Assembly (NCBI GenBank): GCA_014379625.1 | Contig: JACMLJ010000099.1 | Span: 1 to 46,340 of the forward strand | Length of the DNA stretch: 46,340 bases | Direction: 5' to 3' | Origin: Ferruginibacter sp. | Lineage (GTDB): Bacteria; Bacteroidota; Bacteroidia; Chitinophagales; Chitinophagaceae | In this document: piece by piece, positions 17,869-25,725 of the stretch | Layout of the letters: every line of letters begins with the position of its first letter | Position numbering within the stretch: position 1 is the first letter of the stretch | Notes under the pieces: model-generated | Database searches by the model: none | Told to the model about the DNA's origin: nothing | Seen by the model: only the letters and a program-made list of their open reading frames with translations | Translations under genes and position numbers: made by a program

Positions 17869-19914
17869 GTGGGAGGCGAAAATATAAAACTAATTTCATT
17901 ACTAATCGTCCTTACTGGCTTCTGCCATTCGATGATAGGACAAAGGGCGGAAAATGAATACGCAGTAGATAAATCTTTCACGTCAATTACAGCAAGCTAC
18001 GATTTCTCAAAAAATCCTTACACCGGCTACACCAGGAAACATTGGTTGGAAATAACTGAAAAAATAATTGCTGGCGAATTAATTCATTTGAGTAGTAAAA
18101 CAGGCATGCCTCAAATTAGAATTCCTATTGGCGATTCCGCTTATGAAAAAATCCGTTGGAAAAACGAAGCAGAAACTGGTAAAAGAGTATTAGAGAGGAT
18201 GATGCTTGCCGTTATAATTTATACAAAAGCCACAGGTAAAGATGAGGTGCCTGGCTTTAAGGGTTCCATTTCCGCCCCATTTATTAAAGCAATGATCAAC
18301 GGTACAGATCCCGCAAGCCCTCAATATTGGGGAGACCCAATCACTTATGACCAGGTAGGGGCAGTATTTGCAATGGCGGTTTACATCGAACCAAAACGGT
18401 ATTGGGAGCCACTCACGCCTGAACAAAAAACTAATCTTTTGAAATACTTTCAAAAGCAGTCTTACACAGAAACGTATAATAATAACCACTACTACTTCCA
18501 CATGATTGCAACTGAAATTTTGGATAGGTACGGTTTTGAATCCAACCGTGAACATCTTACCCAAATGTTCGAGAGATTAATGGGTTGGTACCGTGGAGAT
18601 GGATGGTTTTTGGATGGTAATAACCGAACATTTGATTATTACAATCTTTGGGGATTTCAGCTCTTTAACCAGGTGTTGTATAAATACGATCATCTATGGC
18701 GTAGAGAATTTGGTGACAGGATAAAAACAACCACGGCTAAGTTTTTGGAATGCTTGCCCTATTTGCATGGAAAAGATGGCGGACCCATACCCTGGGGTCG
18801 TTCATTGGCATATCGGTTTGCCGGTAATTCGGCCATTGCATGGGCAACCATCAATGGTATGAACACATTAGCTCCAGGCTTGGCGAGGAGAATTGCTTCA
18901 GGGTCACTTAAATATTTTTGGGAGCATGGGTGTATGGGTAGCGACAGTTTGTTAAGTATTGGCTATTGGGGCAACAATGCAAGTGTTGCCGAAATCTATC
19001 TTCATTATGGAGACCCTTATTGGGCCAACCAAGGCCTAGCCTGTTTGCTGATACCAGAGAATGATGCTTTTTGGACTGACACTGAAAAACCAATGCCTGC
19101 CGATAAGGCCGGCGGAAGAATAAGTGTAATTGGGGCGCAGTTTAGTATACGTATCAATGCTGCTGATGGTGAAAGCCGATTATTTCCTGTTGGGCAACAA
19201 TTAGCAAAGGATCGTACAATATGGCAGTCTGGTTCTAAATATGATCAGCATGCTTATTCAAGTTACTTGGGCTTTTGTTTAAATGGGGATGAGAACGGGC
19301 AATTGGGCGCAGGCCGGTCCGGTTATTCTTATGATGGCATAAATTGGTTTTATCGTGAAAGGGCAAAACCTATCCTGGTTGACACTAATTATCATATCAG
19401 CAGTTATACATTGACTCCAAAATATGCAAGCGATTCGATTCCATATTTTAACCGGGATGAAATAATCACCCATACCCTTGTTGGCAATGACGGCGAAGTG
19501 TATGTTTTCTGGCATAACGATCCGCAACCAATCTATTTGTACCTCGGGGGTTATGGTTTAAGTGTTCCGCGCAATAAAAAACTGTTTGAGCAGGTAACAA
19601 ATAAAAAAATATTCGTCAATGGGGGTGATTATTATTCAGTAATTGAAGTCATACAGGCACCTGAGGGGAAATTGGAAGCAATAACACTTTTACCAGGGAA
19701 GGGATGGAGCCATACACATTTATTTGGCGGTAAAGGTGCTTTTCCTTTTTGGCATAGCACAAAACCAGTGCCGCCAAATGTGCCAGTAATTTTTTTTGTG
19801 AATGGTACCAGGAACAGAACACCTGCAGATAACCCAGTACAAGTGACCAAACAAGGTAGTGTGCTAAAGTTGAAGTTTGAAGGGAAATGGCATGAAATTA
19901 AAGTTCCATTTTAA
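17869..19914 (+). CDS. DUF2264-domain protein, putative uronic-acid glycoside hydrolase
   Basis: This 681-residue protein uses a GTG start at 17869. An in-frame stop lies at 17854-17856 and the next ATG comes only at the end of the signal peptide. The signal (LISLLIVLTGFCHSMIGQ) is followed by a full DUF2264 domain: KNPYTGYTRKHWLEIT, QYWGDPITYDQVGAVFAMAV, YNNNHYYFHMIATEI, GWFLDGNNRTFDYYN, HGKDGGPIPWGRSLAYRF and YWANQGLACLLIPENDAFW. From memory, DUF2264 includes the GH154 beta-glucuronidases that act on arabinogalactan; I am only moderately sure this applies here. The acidic/aromatic-rich helical repeats fit an alpha/alpha-barrel exo-enzyme. It lies 98 bases after the arabinofuranosidase on the same strand. 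Confidence 0.85.
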   Translation: MGGENIKLISLLIVLTGFCHSMIGQRAENEYAVDKSFTSITASYDFSKNPYTGYTRKHWLEITEKIIAGELIHLSSKTGMPQIRIPIGDSAYEKIRWKNEAETGKRVLERMMLAVIIYTKATGKDEVPGFKGSISAPFIKAMINGTDPASPQYWGDPITYDQVGAVFAMAVYIEPKRYWEPLTPEQKTNLLKYFQKQSYTETYNNNHYYFHMIATEILDRYGFESNREHLTQMFERLMGWYRGDGWFLDGNNRTFDYYNLWGFQLFNQVLYKYDHLWRREFGDRIKTTTAKFLECLPYLHGKDGGPIPWGRSLAYRFAGNSAIAWATINGMNTLAPGLARRIASGSLKYFWEHGCMGSDSLLSIGYWGNNASVAEIYLHYGDPYWANQGLACLLIPENDAFWTDTEKPMPADKAGGRISVIGAQFSIRINAADGESRLFPVGQQLAKDRTIWQSGSKYDQHAYSSYLGFCLNGDENGQLGAGRSGYSYDGINWFYRERAKPILVDTNYHISSYTLTPKYASDSIPYFNRDEIITHTLVGNDGEVYVFWHNDPQPIYLYLGGYGLSVPRNKKLFEQVTNKKIFVNGGDYYSVIEVIQAPEGKLEAITLLPGKGWSHTHLFGGKGAFPFWHSTKPVPPNVPVIFFVNGTRNRTPADNPVQVTKQGSVLKLKFEGKWHEIKVPF

Positions 19915-20020
19915 TAATAAGTCATCACAGACAGTATAACAAAATATATTTGGAAAAGAGAAAATTAAACTTACGAAAATTAATAAGGTAGTAAATTCTA
20001 TAAAATAAGTGATTAAATAC

Positions 20021-21502
20021 ATGAACGATATAAACATTCAAATGCTTAAGTGTTTTTTATCCATTTTATGGTTTTCAATAATTGCTGTAGTTGCATCTTC
20101 ACAAATGCCGCCTGGCACAAAGCTGTTGCCAGGGGGTATCAATGCCCAATCACCATTTGAGCTCAACTCTCAAACGGCAATGGTCGAAGACGGGTCAGTA
20201 ACCGGACAACCATTTGAGGCCCTGCTGATAAATAATTTAAAAAAGAGCGATGCCAAAAGTGAGAGCAGTTTACACGCTTTTATTATCACGGAATTTTATA
20301 CTTATCCCTTTTTATCCGATAATGTAGCTCCGCAAAATTACAATGCGGCTAATTTCAAAATAGCCTGGACGCCAAGATGGCACCCGAGCCTGACGGCCCT
20401 CTTTGGCAAAGGCAGTTTTTATGAAGAAGCTTTTAACCTGCCGCATAAAGCCTTCATTAGCGTAAGCCATGTGGTGTTTAAAAAAAACACCTGGTATCAA
20501 TTGGCGCTTAGCTGGGACTACCCAAATGACAAGTATGTTTTGTACCTGAATGGCATCATCATTGGAAAGGAAAATCAATTCAATGCGGAAAAATTAGTTC
20601 GTGACAGCATCGACACATCTGTCTTCACGGGTAATCCATCATTGGTTATTTCAACCATCAAATTTTGCGGTGACTTGTTGAAAGAAAAAGACGTGTATGC
20701 AGAATTTAAGCAGAGTGCGACGTCATTCAGTAAAGTGTCTGAAGACGAATTAATTAGCACCTACAACGGACAAGGCAAGGGCGTTTTTAGCTGGAGGCCG
20801 CACGAGAATTGGGAATTGAAATATGCTTTGACTTTTACTAAACCATCTCACATAGACAGCGTGTATATTCAAGGCAACCCTGTAGCTGTCAACATCACAA
20901 CCGCAGGCTTGCTAATGGAAACCATTGATAAATTATATACCGGTAAACTATTGGACTCGCAGGTATATGTATGGAGCAACAAGCCATTTGAGGGCGACCT
21001 GTACGTGGAGTATGAATTTAAAGTGCTGCGCCCTGGCGGATTGAGCCTGCTGATGGTGCAGGCATCGGGCATGAACCGGGAAGATTTTATGGCGGATTAC
21101 CGGCTGCGAAAAGGTGGTCGGATGACAACAGTTTATGGCGAAGATGTACGCAACTACCACTGGGAATATTATCGGGAAATGGCGGATATGCGCAATGGCG
21201 TCTCCAACTCCGCTTTAATGAAAAATCCCTTTCTGCAGCCACTTTCTTTTAATGCATTATCCACGCCGGTGAAAAAAAGCGTATGGCATAAGCTTCAGTT
21301 CCTGCAAACCGGCAATAAACTTTTAGGAGCTATTGACGGGATTGTAATGGTGGAATACACCGACAACGGATTTACTAATAACGGGCCTGTGTACGATTTC
21401 TGCCGCATTGCCATCCGCTGTATGCTCCATTCCAAAATGCTGTTCCGGAATTTAAAAGTGTATAACAAGGCGAAGTTGAAAACAGAAATAACCATTCCTT
21501 AA
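20021..21502 (+). CDS. LamG-like plus DUF1961 protein
   Basis: This 493-residue protein is taken from ATG 20021 (20042 is also possible; GTG 20009 is less likely). It has a signal segment (LSILWFSIIAVVASSQ). Residues about 35-215 look like a concanavalin/LamG-type jelly roll with NTWYQLALSWDYPNDKYVLY and LNGIIIGKE. Residues about 265-490 match DUF1961: MADYRLRKGGRMTTVYGED, NYHWEYYREMADMRNGVSN and VWHKLQFLQTGNKLLGAIDG, another beta-sandwich. DUF1961 members occur in polysaccharide loci but I know of no settled activity. Two tandem beta-sandwiches suggest a glycan-binding protein or lyase/hydrolase of unknown type. It lies between two hydrolase genes in the operon. Confidence 0.8.
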   Translation: MNDINIQMLKCFLSILWFSIIAVVASSQMPPGTKLLPGGINAQSPFELNSQTAMVEDGSVTGQPFEALLINNLKKSDAKSESSLHAFIITEFYTYPFLSDNVAPQNYNAANFKIAWTPRWHPSLTALFGKGSFYEEAFNLPHKAFISVSHVVFKKNTWYQLALSWDYPNDKYVLYLNGIIIGKENQFNAEKLVRDSIDTSVFTGNPSLVISTIKFCGDLLKEKDVYAEFKQSATSFSKVSEDELISTYNGQGKGVFSWRPHENWELKYALTFTKPSHIDSVYIQGNPVAVNITTAGLLMETIDKLYTGKLLDSQVYVWSNKPFEGDLYVEYEFKVLRPGGLSLLMVQASGMNREDFMADYRLRKGGRMTTVYGEDVRNYHWEYYREMADMRNGVSNSALMKNPFLQPLSFNALSTPVKKSVWHKLQFLQTGNKLLGAIDGIVMVEYTDNGFTNNGPVYDFCRIAIRCMLHSKMLFRNLKVYNKAKLKTEITIP

Positions 21503-21533
21503 TAATTAACTGATAAAATTAAAACTCACGAAT

Positions 21534-23603
21534 ATGATAACTTTTCGAATTAAGATTAAAACCATTATTGGAATCATTGCATTGATTCTAGTAAGCAGTA
21601 ATCAGTTTACCGCAACCGCCCAAAACACCTACTATAAAAATAACCTAGCTCCTTTGACCGCCACAAAATATATAAAACTCCCTTTAGGTGCAGTTAAACC
21701 AAAAGGGTGGCTATACGACCAGTTAACTGTGCAGGCAAACGGGTTGACCGGCCACCTCAATGATGTGTGGGAAATAGCGCATACTTCTGGCTGGAAGGGA
21801 GATATTGGCCAAAACGTTTTACCAGAATGTTGTTTTCCCCGATTTGTGCCCCGCTGGTTGGAGGGCCTGGTGCCATTGGCTTACCAGTTAAATGATAAAA
21901 GGCTAATTGACCTTTCCGACAAATACATGCAGTACCTGATGACGGTACAGGACCCTGCCAGGGTGACACCCAGCGTTGTAGCCTGGTCACATTTGGGACG
22001 GGTGTTGCAAGGTTACTACGAAGCCACCGGCGACACAGCAGCCATTAAACTTTGCAAGCGCATATTGGATTATGCCTACAATGTTAGGAATGTCAAATCC
22101 AATGTGATTGTTGCGCCTGCACGCTTGGGCATGTTGTTGGGTTTTGGCTGGTGGGGCTACAATAAAACCGGCGATAGCAGCATTCTTGCCATCATTGACA
22201 GTACTACCACGAAAAACGTGGAAGACTGGAAGGATTATTTTATCAACTTTAAAGACAGGGACATCACTGCCGCAAAGGATTATCCAGTGAAAAAATACGA
22301 TATGGGCCGACATGGTGTAGATGTGGCGCAGGCCTTCCAGTACCCGATTTCTTATTCGTTAAACGGTAAAGACAATAGTTATGTAAACAGCGTCTTTGAA
22401 GGTATTGAAAACCTGGATAAATACAACGGCCAGGTGGGTGGCAGGTTCAGTGCCGATGAATTCCTGGCAGGGCTAAAACCTACAGCCGGTACAGAATTAT
22501 GTACTGTTACCGAAAGCATCTACTCACTTGAAAAAGATTTTGAAGCCATCGGCAATGTTTCCTTTCAGGACCGCATTGAGCGGTTGATGTTTAATTCACT
22601 GCCTGGCACCTGTACTGGCGATATGTGGGCACACCAGTATGACCAGCAGGCAAACCAGGTGCTTGTATCAAACGACACCACGAGGCTTTGGCACGACAAC
22701 TCCGCTACCTCCAATGTATTTGGCTTTACTCCGCATTATTCCTGCTGCCTTTCCAACATGCACTCTCCATTTCCCCGATATGTTGAAAATATGTGGATGG
22801 CCACTGCCGACAATGGTTTAATAGCCGCCTCCTACGGGCCTTGCGAGGTAAAAGCGAAAGTGCAAAACAACACAGATCTTACAATCACTTCCGAAACGGC
22901 TTACCCTTTTGGCGATGTGGTCAATATGAAGATACATGTGTCACAAACTGCCATCTTTCCGCTGTATTTTCGCATCCCTACCTGGGCGGCAGGCACGATA
23001 ATAGCCGTTGGTAAAAAAACGTTCAGACCAGAAAAAGGAACCGTTTACAAAATTGAACAGGAATGGAAAAGCGGCGACGAAGTGACCATCAATTTTAAGC
23101 CGGAAGTAACGTTGAATCGGGGCTACAACGATGCCGTATCCGTTTCCCGTGGGCCGCTTGATTTTGTGTTACGCATCGGGCAATCATTTTCGCAGATAAA
23201 AATTAAAATGGACCGCCCTCTAAAACCTGCCTTTGCTACCGGCGTAACCAACTGGAAAATAGAGCCCACTACTCCCTGGAATTATGGCCTGGCAATCGAT
23301 CTGCAAAAGCCAGCCTATACTATTTCATTTAATAAGATTGGCAAGTTGCCGTTTGCCCGCAAAGACGAACCTGTGTTTCTGGCCGACGCCACCGATTTTA
23401 TTCCCTGGACCGGCGACGTGCCAGTAGTGCTGAGAATGAAAGCAAGAAAGGTAGATAATTGGAAGATGAACGGTGGCAATGCAGGCGATGTTCCTCAAAA
23501 CCCTATCACCACAGCTGCAGACGAAATAGTAGAACTGATACCCTACGGATGCACCCGCCTTCGTATTGCTGAATTTCCACTGCTCAGTATAAAGCAAAAA
23601 TAA
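21534..23603 (+). CDS. Second, divergent GH127-superfamily (DUF1680) protein
   Basis: This 689-residue protein has a signal peptide (IIGIIALILVSSNQFTATAQ). It opens with YIKLPLGAVKPKGWLYDQL, the usual start of DUF1680 enzymes. The metal/nucleophile set is present: E321 and C323 in GTELCTVTESIYSLE, and C404-C405 in HYSCCLSNMHSPF. It lacks the extra C-terminal domains of the first GH127/146 protein and differs strongly along its length, including GDIGQNVLPECCFPRFVPRW near the N terminus. It therefore belongs to another DUF1680 subfamily and may cleave a different arabinofuranosyl linkage or another sugar. The gene starts 31 bases after the DUF1961 gene. Family is certain; substrate is not. Confidence 0.88.
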   Translation: MITFRIKIKTIIGIIALILVSSNQFTATAQNTYYKNNLAPLTATKYIKLPLGAVKPKGWLYDQLTVQANGLTGHLNDVWEIAHTSGWKGDIGQNVLPECCFPRFVPRWLEGLVPLAYQLNDKRLIDLSDKYMQYLMTVQDPARVTPSVVAWSHLGRVLQGYYEATGDTAAIKLCKRILDYAYNVRNVKSNVIVAPARLGMLLGFGWWGYNKTGDSSILAIIDSTTTKNVEDWKDYFINFKDRDITAAKDYPVKKYDMGRHGVDVAQAFQYPISYSLNGKDNSYVNSVFEGIENLDKYNGQVGGRFSADEFLAGLKPTAGTELCTVTESIYSLEKDFEAIGNVSFQDRIERLMFNSLPGTCTGDMWAHQYDQQANQVLVSNDTTRLWHDNSATSNVFGFTPHYSCCLSNMHSPFPRYVENMWMATADNGLIAASYGPCEVKAKVQNNTDLTITSETAYPFGDVVNMKIHVSQTAIFPLYFRIPTWAAGTIIAVGKKTFRPEKGTVYKIEQEWKSGDEVTINFKPEVTLNRGYNDAVSVSRGPLDFVLRIGQSFSQIKIKMDRPLKPAFATGVTNWKIEPTTPWNYGLAIDLQKPAYTISFNKIGKLPFARKDEPVFLADATDFIPWTGDVPVVLRMKARKVDNWKMNGGNAGDVPQNPITTAADEIVELIPYGCTRLRIAEFPLLSIKQK

Positions 23604-23656
23604 AGCCGCCCTGGGTGGATGGGATTTATATTGAGTCCAATTTAGAAATAAATTGA

Positions 23657-24186
23657 ATGACCAAGGGAAATAATTTTAAAAAAGGATATCAAAGACGTTT
23701 TTGCTGGCTGTGAGTGTTTCAGTAATGCAATGCTGTTTGGTTAGCCCCTTGCTTGCACAAACCACCGGTGCCAAGGGGTTTGATGCTGCCTCGCTTGGCT
23801 TTTTGCCCACCCAAACGGTTGTCAATAACACGAAGGCGTTACAGGCAGCTTTTGATAAAGGCGGAACAATTACAGTGAGCAAACCTGGTATTTACAAAAT
23901 AGCCGGCACCACCTATATCGGCGATAATACTTCGGTAATTTTCGGTGTAGGAGTGGTTATAGGAAAATCTGCAGAAGCCGGCCGCTTTACCCATATCATA
24001 CTAAATAAAGGCGCACTCATCCGGACGTACAATCACAACATCACGGTCACTGGTATGGACGCACCCCACATTGCAGCATTTCGGCTGTCAATTGTTAAAT
24101 TTTGCTTTTTAAAATTTTTTTTTCAGGCTATATTCCGTACAGGGGTACAGTATTATATCCGATATATAATTGTCACCTGTTCTTAA
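23657..24186 (+). pseudogene. Broken GH28/pectin-lyase-like beta-helix gene
   Basis: The remaining part encodes the first third of a right-handed beta-helix protein: GAKGFDAASLGFLPTQTVVN, NTKALQAAFDKGGTITVSKP, GIYKIAGTTYIGDNTSVIFG, FTHIILNKGALIRTYNHNI. Relatives (GH28 polygalacturonase/pectate-lyase fold) usually run over 450 residues. There are two lesions. ATG 23657 reads MTKGNNFKKGYQRR and then loses frame at a run of five T (23698-23702); one more T would continue into FLLAVSVSVMQCCLVSPLLAQ, a perfect signal peptide. Homology also stops near 24080 (DAPHIAAF), and the frame runs on through unrelated sequence to 24186. A shortened product from TTG 23701 would not fold. This was the last enzyme of the locus and suggests a pectic substrate. 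Confidence 0.75.
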
Positions 24187-24571
24187 CTGGTTACCTAATT
24201 AATCGTTCCGGTATCCTATCTGTAATAACAAAAACGTAAAAATACTTTTATCTTTTTCAGGGTTTTCAAATGTAATCATCCGCACCGGTATCATAGCCCT
24301 TCCGCCTGTATTCTTCCTGGTTCTTCGTACTTAAAAAAAGTACGGGCGTTACTTCTGTTGTCTTATTTTTTTGCAACTAAATAGCCATCTTTATTTGGCA
24401 TCAGAATGTCCGACAGGCTTATATCAAACTTTGTTTTATCAAAAATGGCTATGACCGTTGCCCATCCGTGCCCTGTACTACTACCGTATAATTGTATTTC
24501 ATTGCTATTACGCAATTATTAACGGTAAACTTTTGTATTCTGTTAACGGCTTATTGGTTAATTTTATTTTT
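24187..24571. other. Decayed intergenic region at the right edge of the island
   Basis: This stretch contains no intact gene. Most of it is the response-regulator fossil on the minus strand (24262-24500). The segment 24090-24186 just before it resembles an ECF-sigma 3' end and leader. The last 70 bases before 24572 should hold the promoter of the transglutaminase-like gene; I see no clean consensus. Confidence 0.6.
24262..24500 (-). pseudogene. Fossil of an OmpR-type response-regulator receiver domain
   Basis: On the minus strand three frames must be joined to recover a receiver domain. About 24500-24455 gives YNYTVVVQGTDGQ. About 24450-24368 gives AIFDKTKFDISLSDILMPNK followed by DGYLVAKK and a stop. 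About 24361-24265 gives TTEVTPVLFLSTKNQEEYRR and KGYDTGADDYI, then a stop. These match the SD-x-MMP-x-DG phospho-acceptor loop, the FLT(A) strand and the GADDYI motif of Bacteroidota response regulators. At least two frameshifts and two stops make it clearly dead. Sequence below 24262 may continue into a decayed DNA-binding domain but is unreadable. It lies between the broken GH28-like gene and the transglutaminase-like gene. Confidence 0.75.
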
Positions 24572-25537
24572 ATGAAATACATGCATACCCTTTTGTTAAG
24601 TACAGTATTGATATTAACCGGCAGCGCATCCTCCGCACAATCTTCCACCGGTGATTATAAAGTGATTGATGATTATGTAAAATCATTGGGGGCTTTGGAT
24701 ACGCTAAACATGGGAACGATCAGTTATATTGTAACCAAAAAATTTCCGGATGCCAAAGATAAAGTGCGGGCGATATTCGACTGGATCGCCTACAATATCA
24801 ATTTCGACCTTAAGGCAGGAAGAAATAACGACAATGAAAAATCCGGTACAGACCTGGTATTGAAATTAAGAAAAGCAACCTCTTCCGGTTATGCAGCTTT
24901 GTTCCAGGATATGTGCAGCGCGGTAAAGATCCGTTGCCTCACAGTAGATGGTTATGCAAAATACAATACTGAGCAGATCAATGAAAAGCCGGATGGCTTT
25001 AATCATACCTGGGCGGTGGTACAATTGGGACAAAGCCCGGACACCTGGTTTTATGTGGATCCCACCTGGGGCAGTGGTTTTACGGATGATAAAATGAAAA
25101 TTTACACAAAGCAATACAATGATGATTATTTTTTTGCCGACAGAACTATTTTTAATTACCAGCACTTTCCGGATAATGGTGCATGGCAACTCGGTGCAGG
25201 CCCAAAAAGTTTAAGTAGCTTTTTATCTTTACCATTAGTAAAAGGCGCGGCCTATGAATTTAAGATCGGCAAATTTACCCCGGATGACGGCATTATAAAA
25301 GCAACCCTTAACAAACCTGTTTTATTTAATATCAAACTAAATTACCGGTCCGAAATAGACATTGTATCATTGGTTATCGGAGAAGAAAAAAAGAAGAAAA
25401 CAAAAACGGTTGATTACTCTTTTTCAGGTGGCAGTGTTATTTTCAATTATAAATTTACAGAGGAAGATACTTACCCCGTTACGGTATTGATCAATAATAA
25501 GCCGGTATTGGGTTATATGGTTGAAGTGAATGAATAA
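24572..25537 (+). CDS. Secreted transglutaminase-like protein lacking the catalytic Cys
   Basis: This 321-residue protein is started at ATG 24572 (MKYMHTLLLSTVLILTGSAS, a signal peptide); the longer frame from 24458 runs through decayed DNA. The core is a bacterial transglutaminase-like domain: KVRAIFDWIAYNINFD at about 66-81, LRKATSSGYAALFQDMC at about 99-115, TVDGYAK, FNHTWAVV with H145, and YVDPTWG with D163. In active relatives the segment before GYA reads like VCxGYA. Here it is TSSGYA (S104-S105), so the nucleophilic Cys is absent while His and Asp remain. It is probably non-catalytic, or a Ser variant. The C-terminal 120 residues look beta-rich. It converges with the porin gene across a repeat array. 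Confidence 0.82.
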   Translation: MKYMHTLLLSTVLILTGSASSAQSSTGDYKVIDDYVKSLGALDTLNMGTISYIVTKKFPDAKDKVRAIFDWIAYNINFDLKAGRNNDNEKSGTDLVLKLRKATSSGYAALFQDMCSAVKIRCLTVDGYAKYNTEQINEKPDGFNHTWAVVQLGQSPDTWFYVDPTWGSGFTDDKMKIYTKQYNDDYFFADRTIFNYQHFPDNGAWQLGAGPKSLSSFLSLPLVKGAAYEFKIGKFTPDDGIIKATLNKPVLFNIKLNYRSEIDIVSLVIGEEKKKKTKTVDYSFSGGSVIFNYKFTEEDTYPVTVLINNKPVLGYMVEVNE

Positions 25538-25628
25538 GAAAGTTTGGAGTTGCCGGTTTTTAGCACAGATGCAATCTTTGACAGCGCCATATAAATGACT
25601 TACGGATCATTCCTATACTTGCGAACTT

Positions 25629-25722
25629 CAACGACCAACAACCAACAACCAACACCCAACAACCAACGAGCAACAACCAACCACCAACGAGCAACCACCA
25701 ACCATCAACCACCATCCCCAAC
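25629..25722 (-). repeat. Degenerate short-period G-rich repeat array (locus 2)
   Basis: On the + strand this is a run of CCAACAACCAACAACCAACA-type units interrupted by CGAG, CCACC and CATCAACC. On the minus strand it reads TGGTTGGTTG/TTGTTGG, G-rich. It ends three bases before the stop of the 669-residue porin gene (minus strand), so it is that gene's immediate 3' flank in a convergent intergenic region. It has the same unit style as locus 1 at 2697. Confidence 0.8.
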
Positions 25723-25725
25723 CAC

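Noticed and set aside
24080..24571. A second attachment site (direct repeat of the tRNA-Leu 3' end) at the right edge of the accessory region
   Set aside because: I looked for TGCTGGTTCGAATCCAG-like sequence and found none, so the island's right boundary is not proven by an att repeat.
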